Source of the DNA: an uncultured bacterium
GTDB taxonomy: Bacteria; Cloacimonadota; Cloacimonadia; Cloacimonadales; Cloacimonadaceae
Length of the DNA: 31,887 nt
Reading direction: 5' to 3'
Assembly: GCA_937960795.1 (NCBI GenBank)
Contig: CALGPA010000091.1
Span: forward strand, 1 to 31,887
Under the pieces are notes generated by a model that worked only from the letters and a program-made list of their open reading frames with translations, was not told the DNA's origin and ran no database searches. Position 1 is the first letter of the stretch, and every line of letters starts with the position of its first letter. A program made the position numbers and the translations under genes. Below are positions 24,452-31,887 of this stretch, piece after piece.

Positions 24452-25084
24452 ATGAAAATGCAATCAAACGACTGGAAAGATCAAGCTAATAGCCAATTCA
24501 GCAAAGCCTTGGCTCTTTCTCTCACGATCTTGCTCTTTGCGATGATGGTTACTCCCAAGATTGAGGTACGGAAGCAGGTCTACCAGACCACTCAGATGGA
24601 ATTGGTGGACATCCCGATGGAAGAGCGCGAGAGGATTGAGCCTCCGGAAACGGATGTTCAGATCGACATCCCGCTGGTCATCAGTGATGAGCTTGGTACC
24701 GAAGAAGTAGATATTGCTGCCTACGAAGGCGCTCTATCTCAGATCGGCAATATAAATATAACTACCACTTCCAGTCTATCCCAGATGGACGAAACACCCG
24801 TAAACTTCGTGCCATATGATGAACCCCCTGTGGTCATTGGCAGCATTTCTCCGGTTTACCCGGAATTTGCCAGAAGAAACCGGGTGCAAGGCACTGTAAT
24901 TTTGGAAGTAGAAGTATTGCGAGACGGCTCTGTCCGCAATATAAACGTAAGGCGCTCGGTTCCTGGTGGCTTGGATGAAGCTGCGATTGAAGCCGTTCGC
25001 AAAGTAAGATTTCAGCCCGGAAGAAGCAGTGGTCAACCAGTTGACGTATTGCTGATTGTTCCGGTGGAATTTAAATTGAACTAA
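24452..25084 (+). CDS. tonB: TonB energy transducer
   Basis: A 210-residue protein that spans the periplasm and passes ExbB/ExbD energy to the outer-membrane receptor. There is a short cytoplasmic N-terminus, a TM helix at about 18-34 (SKALALSLTILLFAMMV) and an acidic, mildly proline-containing linker (ERERIEPPETDVQIDIP). The C-terminal TonB domain covers about 128-210 (SPVYPEFARRNRVQGTVILE, GLDEAAIEAVRKVRFQPG). The AGGAGGCAAAG before the ATG is a strong ribosome site. The linker is short and rich in Glu and Asp, without the long Pro-Lys/Pro-Glu repeats of E. coli TonB, as in many FCB homologues. Confidence 0.93.
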   Translation: MKMQSNDWKDQANSQFSKALALSLTILLFAMMVTPKIEVRKQVYQTTQMELVDIPMEERERIEPPETDVQIDIPLVISDELGTEEVDIAAYEGALSQIGNINITTTSSLSQMDETPVNFVPYDEPPVVIGSISPVYPEFARRNRVQGTVILEVEVLRDGSVRNINVRRSVPGGLDEAAIEAVRKVRFQPGRSSGQPVDVLLIVPVEFKLN

Positions 25085-25098
25085 TCCGGGAGTGTTTG

Positions 25099-28000
25099 AT
25101 GAAGTTAAACAAATTTTTGCTCTGCTTGCTCCTGCTGATGGCCTTCATGGTCACGGCAGTTCACGCAGCATCAGCAGAACCATCGACCGGAACCAAAAGG
25201 CTGGACCTCACCAAATACCACAATGTTGGAAACATTTGGCTAAGGGTCAGTAACTATGGCTTCTTCGGGTCGGGAAATGATATTGTTCCACAATATCCCT
25301 CCTTGGAGTATCCGGGTGGAAGTGGAATCGACTATCTATATCAAGGTGCATTGTGGTTTGGTGCCAAAAAGCAACGCCGCGATGGCTTGAATAGAAAGCT
25401 ATATTGGAAGACCTATCCGCCGTCAGCCCAAAATGATACTACATTGTATGAAGGGCAGGACGGATGGTTGCCGCAGATGATCAACAATCCTGTAATGGAT
25501 ACCTTGGTCACAGTGGGTTTTGATGGGGATCAGTCTCTCTATGAGTTTCTGCCCGCATACAATCCCCTTCTTGTAGCCAATGCCAGCATGGCTGATAACT
25601 ATGCTCTCTACAATGTTCTTGACGGGATTGCCACAGCGTCCATCCGCATTCAGCAACGAGGCGTGGACAATGATGGCGATGGCTTAATCGATGAAGACTT
25701 TGTAGGATACACCTTCCCCTTCAGAGAAGCCGAAGAATTGCCCTCGCAGTTTAGAGCTTTTGGTGGAAGACATATCCATGAGATGACACCAAGTGATTTT
25801 GCCATATTGGACGACCCTGCAACCCACGAGATCTGGTTCCCGCTGGGATTTATGGATCTCTCAGATACCAGCTTCCCCAGCTATGCGTTTACCGCACGCT
25901 ATGATGACGATGGCGACGGTAGATTTGACGAAGATGGAGCGCCGGTGTCTGAACAGGATTTCATAGCTTATTACTATGATTACTGTCCATTTGGCACGGA
26001 AGGTCAGCGTGACTACGGATCTTCTAGCGGAAGAAACAATCACTATCCGCTCAATATTCGCGTCCGCCAGATGAGCTATCAATGGAGCTATGACTACATT
26101 AAGAACCTCGTCTATGTAGAATTCAACATTACAAACATGAACCAAGAAGATACCCTCATCGATTGCGCCATGGGTATCTATATGGATTGCGACGTCGGTC
26201 CTCAATCTTGGGGAGCAGAAAAAGCCAGTGATGATGTGTCCGGATATGTAAAAGGCGAAGGCTATGAATTTGCCTATACTCGTGATGCCGATGGAGACGG
26301 TGGTCTGACTACCGGTCTCGTGGGTGCGCGTGTCTGTACTCCGGATCCTGAAGAGCTGGAATTCCACTGCTGGTATTGGAAAGTGGGTGACGGTCCTGAT
26401 GACAACAACCCACGCTCATTGCAAACCGCAAATCCGCGCACTGCAAACGAAAAATACTGGCTGCTCACCGGCCGCAACCCAAACCCTGTCAAATTCAAAC
26501 CCCTACGCCCGGAAGATCAGGACGTGATGGAATATGAACAGCCTGTTCCAAACGACACACGTTTCCTCTTCTCTTTCTACGGTGCCCAACCCGGTACTCC
26601 TGAATATGAGGAAGTGGACGAACATGGCGAATATTTTAAGCGCTGGAACCTTGAACCCGGCAAGACCATGAAGATCGTGGTGGCAGTATTCCCCGGAGAA
26701 AACAAAGAAGACCTCAAGCGTAGCGCAAGCTGGGCAAAAGAGATCTACGGTCGGGCACAAGATCTGATCAGCGTGGTTCTCCCGGATACCTTCCCTCACT
26801 ATCAAGCCCCGGGCCCGCCTACCATCCCAAATCTCTATGCAGAATTGCAGGATGATGGCAATCGCATCGATCTTTATTGGGACAACCGTAGTGAATTCTC
26901 ATATGATGTTCAGACGGTTTCCACCTCCGATATCGGATGGCAACGTCCCGGTAGCGACAACTATATTCAAGGCCTCGATTCCGATCCGGCTGCGATAGAC
27001 AATCTTGACGAATACCCGGATGAGTTTAAACCCGGTGATTTCAATGACATGGATTATCCTTGGAACAACAATGCGCTGGTGAATCCCTGGACGGGTTATC
27101 GCCTCCGCCACGATTTCCAAGGTTACACAGTATGGGGCCGTTCCGGAAGCGGAAACCGTGAAGACTGGGAAATGGTTCGCAGATGGGATAAGATCGACAC
27201 ACCCGTGGATCTTGCCGATTACACCGTAAATATCCAAGTAGATTCTCTCTACAAGGATTTTGGCGGATATCTGGGCAATGACACGGATCTTCCCAATCCT
27301 TCAAATCACCCTGATCCCGGCATCCGCGGATGGCAAGCAGCGCCCGAAGAATATGCCAAATTCTGGCGCCTTGACGAGAAGTATAATCTCGTTCCTAATG
27401 GCAGCGTGTTTTACGGATGGCCAATATACGATCCGGATGTGGATTGGACTCCCGAGATCCAAGCAATGGCAGATCAGATTGCCTCTGAAAATGCTATGCT
27501 TACCGACGATGAGATCCAAGCCCTTCAAGCCCGTCTCTTTATGCACGAGCATCTTGAGACTCGGCCTGAGATATTCGACGAACTCTATGATTCCAAGCTG
27601 ATTCCTCTGCCCACATTCGCCTTTCCCGGAGGAGAGAATGCGGCAGATCCGACAGCTGAAGCATTGGAAGAAGTGCGTCGCGAACGTCTGGCTCGCAGAT
27701 ACTACAAACATCATATCATGTATCCCAGAAGGGGTGTGGAATACTACGTAGCCGTCACGGCTTACGACCGCGGCATTCCTGTGCATAGATTGGAATCCCA
27801 AGAATCCGGCCGTGATGCTGATGCCAATATGAAGATATTCTTCCCCGGCAGCCTTGCCCGCGAAGATATGAGCGACATCAAAGTCGTGCCCAATCCATAC
27901 ATCGGCAGCAGTAAATTCGACGGACGCTATGACAACGATGAAAAGGGAGATAGAAGCCGCCGCTTGTGGTTCATCAATCTGCCAAATCGTTGCACTATCC

Positions 28001-28236
28001 GCATCTATACCCTTGCCGGAGATCTTGTGCAGACCCTTCACCATGATGGTCAGACACAGACTGACATCGTCACCATCTCCAAAGCTGCCACCACTGGTAT
28101 GGCAGCCAGTGGTATCCATGCCTGGGATCTTCTTTCCAAAAACAATCAGATCATCGCCCCCGGCGTGTATCTGTTTAGCGTAGAAAACAAAGCTGACAAT
28201 AAACTCAAAGTCGGCAAATTTGTCTTGATTAAGTAA
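25099..28236 (+). CDS. Very large secreted protein with DNDGDG loops and C-terminal VVPNPY domain
   Basis: A 1045-residue exported protein of unknown function. The in-frame TTG at 25096 is discounted; the ATG at 25099 has GGGAG upstream and starts a signal peptide (LLCLLLLMAFMVTAVHA). No enzyme family is recognised. Acidic calcium-loop-like motifs occur at residue 190 (DNDGDGLIDED), 269 (DDDGDGRFDED) and near 395 (RDADGDGG). The protein is rich in Tyr, Trp, Asp and Pro, which suggests a beta-rich multi-domain surface protein. The C-terminus starts VVPNPYIGSS at 929 and continues with TIRIYTLAGDLVQTL and GVYLFSVENK, a variant FlgD-like/sorting fold. It follows tonB by 14 bp and precedes a PorV-like barrel by 10 bp, suggesting that the two products work together at the cell surface. 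Confidence 0.88.
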   Translation: MKLNKFLLCLLLLMAFMVTAVHAASAEPSTGTKRLDLTKYHNVGNIWLRVSNYGFFGSGNDIVPQYPSLEYPGGSGIDYLYQGALWFGAKKQRRDGLNRKLYWKTYPPSAQNDTTLYEGQDGWLPQMINNPVMDTLVTVGFDGDQSLYEFLPAYNPLLVANASMADNYALYNVLDGIATASIRIQQRGVDNDGDGLIDEDFVGYTFPFREAEELPSQFRAFGGRHIHEMTPSDFAILDDPATHEIWFPLGFMDLSDTSFPSYAFTARYDDDGDGRFDEDGAPVSEQDFIAYYYDYCPFGTEGQRDYGSSSGRNNHYPLNIRVRQMSYQWSYDYIKNLVYVEFNITNMNQEDTLIDCAMGIYMDCDVGPQSWGAEKASDDVSGYVKGEGYEFAYTRDADGDGGLTTGLVGARVCTPDPEELEFHCWYWKVGDGPDDNNPRSLQTANPRTANEKYWLLTGRNPNPVKFKPLRPEDQDVMEYEQPVPNDTRFLFSFYGAQPGTPEYEEVDEHGEYFKRWNLEPGKTMKIVVAVFPGENKEDLKRSASWAKEIYGRAQDLISVVLPDTFPHYQAPGPPTIPNLYAELQDDGNRIDLYWDNRSEFSYDVQTVSTSDIGWQRPGSDNYIQGLDSDPAAIDNLDEYPDEFKPGDFNDMDYPWNNNALVNPWTGYRLRHDFQGYTVWGRSGSGNREDWEMVRRWDKIDTPVDLADYTVNIQVDSLYKDFGGYLGNDTDLPNPSNHPDPGIRGWQAAPEEYAKFWRLDEKYNLVPNGSVFYGWPIYDPDVDWTPEIQAMADQIASENAMLTDDEIQALQARLFMHEHLETRPEIFDELYDSKLIPLPTFAFPGGENAADPTAEALEEVRRERLARRYYKHHIMYPRRGVEYYVAVTAYDRGIPVHRLESQESGRDADANMKIFFPGSLAREDMSDIKVVPNPYIGSSKFDGRYDNDEKGDRSRRLWFINLPNRCTIRIYTLAGDLVQTLHHDGQTQTDIVTISKAATTGMAASGIHAWDLLSKNNQIIAPGVYLFSVENKADNKLKVGKFVLIK

Positions 28237-28246
28237 GGGAGGAATT

Positions 28247-29278
28247 GTGAAAAAACAGATTATCCTTCTCCTCACAATGGCTGTCGTTCTGCTACCTCTA
28301 TGCCTTAGTGCAAAGCCCTTTGGCAAAGTTGGAACAGTTGGTATGCAGTTTCTGAAGCTGGGTGTGGATGCCCGTGCAATCGGTATGGGTGAAGCCTATA
28401 CTGCTGTATCGGACGATATTTCCTCCGTGTACTGGAATCCTGCCGGCTTGGCACCATCATTTCAAAACCAGGTCTTCTTTTCCCATACAAATTGGCCTGC
28501 CGACATCATGCATGAATTTGTAGCTGCCACCTATACCACCGGTGTCTCTACTTTCGCATTGTACGGCTCGGTCTTGCATATGGATAAAATGGAAGTGACC
28601 GAGGAAGACCCATTTGGCCACACCGGCGAGTATTTCACAAACAGCAGTGTTGCTCTGGGTGTAAATTACGCCCAGCAGTTCACTGACAAATTCTCTGCCG
28701 GCGTTGGTATCAAGTATCTTCGCGAAAATCTCTATGAGTATGATGTAAACACCTATGCCTTTGATCTCGGCTCTATGTACAACACCGGTTGGCAAAACGT
28801 CAAGATAGGCATGGCTCTAAAAAACTTCGGTCCTGATATCCGATATCGTGTGGACAATGATGGCGATGGCTTGATTGACGAAGATCCCTTTGATCTCTTC
28901 GACAATGATGGCGATGGCTTGATCGATGAAGATGGTCCTGAGCTGGAAGTGAAGATCCCAATGCACTTCTCTTTGGGCGTTTCAGGAGACCTGATGCGCA
29001 CTGAGACCAATCATTGGATCGCTTCTTTGCAGCTGGACAATGTCATTGATCGCACCGAAACTTGGAACCTAGGAACCGAATATAAGATGGGGAACATCTT
29101 CCTGCGCGGCGGCTATCAATTCAATTTTGATGCTGCGAGCTATAGCTTAGGCGCCGGCTGGCAAGTGCCCACCAGCATTGGAATCTTCAATGTCGATTAT
29201 GCCTACACAGATATGGGCTTACTTGCTGAATCAATGCTCAAGAGTGCACACCGTGTGTCTCTCAAACTCAGATACTAA
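28247..29278 (+). CDS. PorV/PorQ-like outer-membrane barrel with paired acidic calcium-type loops
   Basis: A 343-residue exported barrel of the PorV/PorQ family. The GTG start is supported by AGGGAGG 5 nt upstream and a signal peptide (IILLLTMAVVLLPLCLSA). The mature part has the family signature VGMQFLKLGVDARAIGMGEA and SSVYWNPAGLAP. Strand-like segments run to the end RVSLKLRY, with a terminal aromatic. Between residues 203 and 229 two copies of DNDGDGLIDED are inserted, 16 residues apart, between predicted strands, so probably in one loop. They resemble EF-hand or thrombospondin type 3 calcium loops (D at 1, 3, 5 and 9). In known type IX systems PorV receives sorted proteins; here it lies between two large secreted proteins, which fits a dedicated partner role. 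Confidence 0.88.
   Translation: MKKQIILLLTMAVVLLPLCLSAKPFGKVGTVGMQFLKLGVDARAIGMGEAYTAVSDDISSVYWNPAGLAPSFQNQVFFSHTNWPADIMHEFVAATYTTGVSTFALYGSVLHMDKMEVTEEDPFGHTGEYFTNSSVALGVNYAQQFTDKFSAGVGIKYLRENLYEYDVNTYAFDLGSMYNTGWQNVKIGMALKNFGPDIRYRVDNDGDGLIDEDPFDLFDNDGDGLIDEDGPELEVKIPMHFSLGVSGDLMRTETNHWIASLQLDNVIDRTETWNLGTEYKMGNIFLRGGYQFNFDAASYSLGAGWQVPTSIGIFNVDYAYTDMGLLAESMLKSAHRVSLKLRY
28853..28933 (+). repeat. Tandem duplication encoding two DNDGDGLIDED loops
   Basis: Two 33-bp nearly identical blocks start 48 bp apart (28853 and 28901) inside the PorV-like gene and differ at only two third-codon positions. A third close copy of the same block occurs at 25666 in the 1045-aa protein gene. The DNA-level likeness suggests recent duplication or gene conversion between the two genes. 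Confidence 0.7.
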
Positions 29279-29305
29279 GAACATGAATAAAAAAATGGAG
29301 GAACG

Positions 29306-31477
29306 ATGAAAAAAGTTCTCTTACTAACCTTATGCCTCAGCTTCGTAGTGGGTGCTCTGCTTGCAAAACCGATGCAGCCTGACCACGCTCAAGAAGCTCT
29401 TGAAGCCCCCGGACGGGAAAGATACACTAGCCCCGTTCGCACTGCACCGAATTATACCTTCACCAAGACCCCTACCGTGCTCTTGGAAAACTACTATGAC
29501 TACATGATCGGTAGCTACAACGGCTTGCCCCTTCGTGTAATCCCAAACGATGAAGGCGGATTCTTCATGACTTACCACGGAAAGCGTACTGCTTCCGGAA
29601 GCCGTCGTACTTTCTACGCGCATCTAGATGCTGCCGGAAACGTGGTAAACCAGAACGAAATCACTTTGGTGACCAACCATGAAGGTTATCCCACAGTTGG
29701 CGTTGATCCCGTCAGCGGAAAACCAATGTATGCTTGGCATGCCAATGCTGATGACGATGTACCGCTGGAAGTGGAATTCACCTCTGACGCTTTCATGTTT
29801 GGCATTTCCGGTCTCTTCAACGAGATCGAAATCATCGTGGACAATCCTCTGGAAGTGCTCGTCGATGGCGCAGTTGCCTCTTCAGACAACGAATTCATCT
29901 GGCCCACCATCCAGATCGGTCCCTCACCGGTTGCAAATATGCGCAGAGTCTATGTGGTAAATCGTAATGCAGTGACCCACAATAGCACAGAAGCACCCAG
30001 CGAAAACGTCTTGATCGCCTATGCAGATTTCGACGGAGACATGCTGGAAATGGGAACTCCTCTTGATTGGAGCTACACATCCATCCCCATGATGGACGAA
30101 TGGAACCATGGCGTTGATTGGCGTCGTCCTTTCCATGCCCTCACCACAGACAATCTGGGCAACCTCTATTATGCTGGTTACCACTTTGCCTATGACCCCA
30201 ATGATAATGCTATTGATGAGCCCAATCTCGATATCTTCATGAACCAAAACTACGGTGAAGGCGAATGGGTACATCTGACTGATTACGATCGCATCCCCAC
30301 CTACAATCCTCCCGGAACCCCCGGTGGCACCGGATACTTTGTTGGCGATGGCGACATCCCCTATACTGATGAAGAGCTATACTGGGGTATCGTAAATTCC
30401 AGTCACCTCAATGCTGTGACAGACAATGCCGGCAGAATCATCTACCCCGGCCTCTTCTCAGTAAATGTGATTTCCGGTGGCTACTATCCTGCATACCACA
30501 CCGTCAAAGCTGTGATCTATGATCCTGCAACCGACGAATTCAGCTTCCCGGAAGTCCACCCCAAAAAGAACCCTGCAGACGACTTCAACGAAGTCTACAC
30601 ACCTTGGGATCTCGAAGCTCCCTGGGGCGTGCCGGAATATTATGAAGGCTCCGATGGCGGAATGTACCTTGCTCCTGAAGTAGTATGGCCCTTCCCGCAC
30701 TGGGATCAAGATGCCCATGATTCATCCATGATGTTCCACCTGAACAACATCAAGATCTCCGAGCCCAATGAAGATGGCCTTGCCGTCATGATTTGGCAGG
30801 ATTCACAACGCGCACAAGACTACAACCAATATCCGGATTCATATCCTGAGCTTGCACCTTTTGCAAACACTCCTGAGATCTTCATCTCCGTGACCAGCGA
30901 TAATGGTGACACATGGAGTGAGCCAATCATTCTGAACAACGTGGAAACTCCCGAATTTTCCGGTCTCAAACCCATGTGGGTTTACCCTGCTGACAAAGTA
31001 ATCACTACCGGAGTCGATGGTGATGATAACTACGTTGGAAAGATCGGAATCATGTTCTATGACGACTACACTTGGGGATCAAACGCCATCTCTCCTCCCG
31101 CTCACCCTGTGAACGACGGTGGAGCAGTGATGTTTACCGAACTTCAGATTACTTTCGGACCCTCATCAGGATCCAGCGCCGACAATAGCGCTCCTGTAGT
31201 AAATCGTATTCTGAACCAAAACTACCCGAACCCCTTCAACCCTGAAACCACAATCAGCTTTGATATGCCTATCAATGGCAAAGCCAAACTGGAAATCTTC
31301 AACGTCAAAGGCCAGCTCGTGAAGACCCTCTTCGACGGAACTGCCAATGCCGGAAGAAACAGCATGGTATGGGATAGCACCAACAATAGCGGCAATGCCG
31401 TTACCAGTGGTCTCTATTTCTATCGCCTGAGCACAGAGAATCATAGCGAAACCCGCAAAATGATGCTGATGAAATAA
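29306..31477 (+). CDS. Secreted protein with one Asp-box and C-terminal YPNPFNP sorting domain
   Basis: A 723-residue exported protein. The ATG has TGGAGGAA upstream and opens a signal peptide (VLLLTLCLSFVVGALLA). The body alternates short beta segments with Asp/Tyr/Trp/Pro-rich turns, such as MYAWHANADDD and AVMIWQDSQRA. An Asp-box at 531-537 (SDNGDTW) is the hallmark loop of sialidase-like beta-propellers, suggesting a propeller, though only one clear box is seen. The C-terminal sorting domain begins at YPNPFNP (640) and ends SGLYFYRLSTENHS with a basic MMLMK tail. It is very close to the tail of the 898-aa protein at 377. This is the final gene before a strong terminator and likely cargo of the surface export system. 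An enzyme activity cannot be assigned. Confidence 0.88.
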   Translation: MKKVLLLTLCLSFVVGALLAKPMQPDHAQEALEAPGRERYTSPVRTAPNYTFTKTPTVLLENYYDYMIGSYNGLPLRVIPNDEGGFFMTYHGKRTASGSRRTFYAHLDAAGNVVNQNEITLVTNHEGYPTVGVDPVSGKPMYAWHANADDDVPLEVEFTSDAFMFGISGLFNEIEIIVDNPLEVLVDGAVASSDNEFIWPTIQIGPSPVANMRRVYVVNRNAVTHNSTEAPSENVLIAYADFDGDMLEMGTPLDWSYTSIPMMDEWNHGVDWRRPFHALTTDNLGNLYYAGYHFAYDPNDNAIDEPNLDIFMNQNYGEGEWVHLTDYDRIPTYNPPGTPGGTGYFVGDGDIPYTDEELYWGIVNSSHLNAVTDNAGRIIYPGLFSVNVISGGYYPAYHTVKAVIYDPATDEFSFPEVHPKKNPADDFNEVYTPWDLEAPWGVPEYYEGSDGGMYLAPEVVWPFPHWDQDAHDSSMMFHLNNIKISEPNEDGLAVMIWQDSQRAQDYNQYPDSYPELAPFANTPEIFISVTSDNGDTWSEPIILNNVETPEFSGLKPMWVYPADKVITTGVDGDDNYVGKIGIMFYDDYTWGSNAISPPAHPVNDGGAVMFTELQITFGPSSGSSADNSAPVVNRILNQNYPNPFNPETTISFDMPINGKAKLEIFNVKGQLVKTLFDGTANAGRNSMVWDSTNNSGNAVTSGLYFYRLSTENHSETRKMMLMK

Positions 31478-31497
31478 TCATCAACTAAAGCATATAC

Positions 31498-31530
31498 AGC
31501 CGGAGCCATAATAAGCTCCGGCTTTTTCTT
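31498..31530 (+). terminator. Rho-independent terminator of the TonB/surface-protein operon
   Basis: AGCCGGAGC pairs perfectly with GCTCCGGCT (9 bp, 8-nt loop CATAATAA) and runs into TTTTTCTTT. It lies 21 bp after the last stop codon. This is the clearest intrinsic terminator in the window. Confidence 0.92.
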
Positions 31531-31648
31531 TGGGGCGAAGCTAGCTGTGATATGTGATATCAAAGTAGCCACGGCTTGTAGCCGCCCCTCAGGGCAAGGA
31601 GCCGGGAGATGATTCCCACGCTTATAAACCTTCTCAACCTTATAGACT

Positions 31649-31678
31649 AATTCGTGATAATTAGTGTAAATTAGTGGA
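31649..31678. repeat. Three-copy 10-bp tandem repeat
   Basis: The units AATTCGTGAT, AATTAGTGTA and AATTAGTGGA follow one another with an exact 10-bp period, which equals one DNA helical turn. The units share AATT(C/A)GTG. No gene is present, so protein binding or a dispersed intergenic repeat are both possible. Confidence 0.6.
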
Positions 31679-31873
31679 CAGATTATGGTTTCCGGATACA
31701 CTTCTTAGCCCCACAAAACTGCTGCGCAATGTTGAGGGGCCCCCGAATCGCTTCACTACGTGTTCCGGAAAGACTACTATAGGGCTGGTATTGAAAATGT
31801 GGAGTGACTGGATTTGGGTTGGTGATAACAAGGCAGAAACGTGCATAACGACACTCTTATTGTAGATCGCACA

Positions 31874-31887
31874 TTGTAAATTGTAAA
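31874..31887. repeat. TTGTAAA tandem repeat at the window edge
   Basis: Two exact copies of the heptamer TTGTAAA lie at 31874-31880 and 31881-31887, and the array is cut by the end of the window. More copies may follow outside. Confidence 0.45.

Larger units (their letters stand above)
31531..31887. other. Non-coding tail with REP-like hairpin and short repeats
   Basis: No convincing gene is seen; the open frames are short, lack ribosome sites and read unlike proteins. The stretch holds a CGGCT-TGT-AGCCG hairpin (31572-31584) that recalls the cluster at 5884-6000. Two small tandem repeats, at 31649 and 31874, follow and are listed separately. Confidence 0.5.

Noticed and set aside
27301..28326. 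Long minus-strand ORF of 341 codons opposite the 1045-aa protein gene
   Set aside because: It lies wholly antisense to well-supported coding sequence, has no recognisable domain or clear ribosome site, and is explained by codon bias of the + strand gene.
31674..31865. Plus-strand ORF of 63 codons near the right edge
   Set aside because: It lacks a ribosome site, sits in a repeat-bearing intergenic zone, and an equally long frame exists on the other strand.
31561..31887. Terminal repeats as a CRISPR array
   Set aside because: Units are 7-10 bp and directly abutting, with no 25-40 bp repeats or unique spacers.

Overview
The window looks like a Gram-negative bacterium of the FCB group, most likely candidate phylum Cloacimonadota or a close relative. 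This is inferred from gene content, not from a marker-gene comparison. The clues are large secreted proteins ending in YPNPFNP-type C-terminal sorting domains, PorV/PorQ-like outer-membrane barrels, a CarboxypepD_reg-type TonB-dependent receptor, and a fermentative core (phosphotransacetylase, aspartate aminotransferase). All well-supported genes are on the + strand. I found no tRNA, rRNA, CRISPR array, intact insertion sequence or phage module.

Layout. (1) 1-5610: a broken signal-peptide ORF at the left edge, then two large secreted beta-helix proteins with C-terminal sorting domains, separated by a strong hairpin. (2) 5611-6085: a 475-bp gene-poor stretch with REP-like hairpins, an unrecognised minus-strand ORF and a possible transposase scrap. 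(3) 6086-10320: an RND efflux pair (periplasmic adaptor plus inner-membrane pump) overlapping by 4 bp, with no outer-membrane channel gene. (4) 10458-19533: a tight run of nine genes: PAS histidine kinase, EIIA-type PTS protein, PorV-like barrel, glyS, pta, aspartate aminotransferase, a 69-aa membrane protein, a PfkB-family kinase and purM. Short gaps and several start/stop overlaps suggest one or two transcripts. (5) 19611-31530: a sigma70-like promoter and a 5'-UTR hairpin, then TonB-dependent receptor, exbB, exbD, exbD, tonB, a 1045-aa secreted protein, a second PorV-like barrel and a third sorting-domain protein, closed by a clear intrinsic terminator. (6) 31531-31887: non-coding, with short tandem repeats and hairpins.

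How the parts fit. ExbB, two ExbD proteins and TonB would power the receptor encoded just upstream. The last three genes of that run look like an exported surface assembly: a very large secreted protein, a PorV-like barrel of the kind used as a shuttle in type IX secretion, and a sorting-domain cargo protein with one Asp-box. Acidic DNDGDG-type loops, which in known families bind calcium, recur in the receptor, the 1045-aa protein and the barrel. The strongest candidate for something not well described is this 12-kb unit, which joins an energy-transduction module to surface-protein export. Core type IX secretion machinery (PorK/L/M/N, Sov) is not in the window, so that link is inference.
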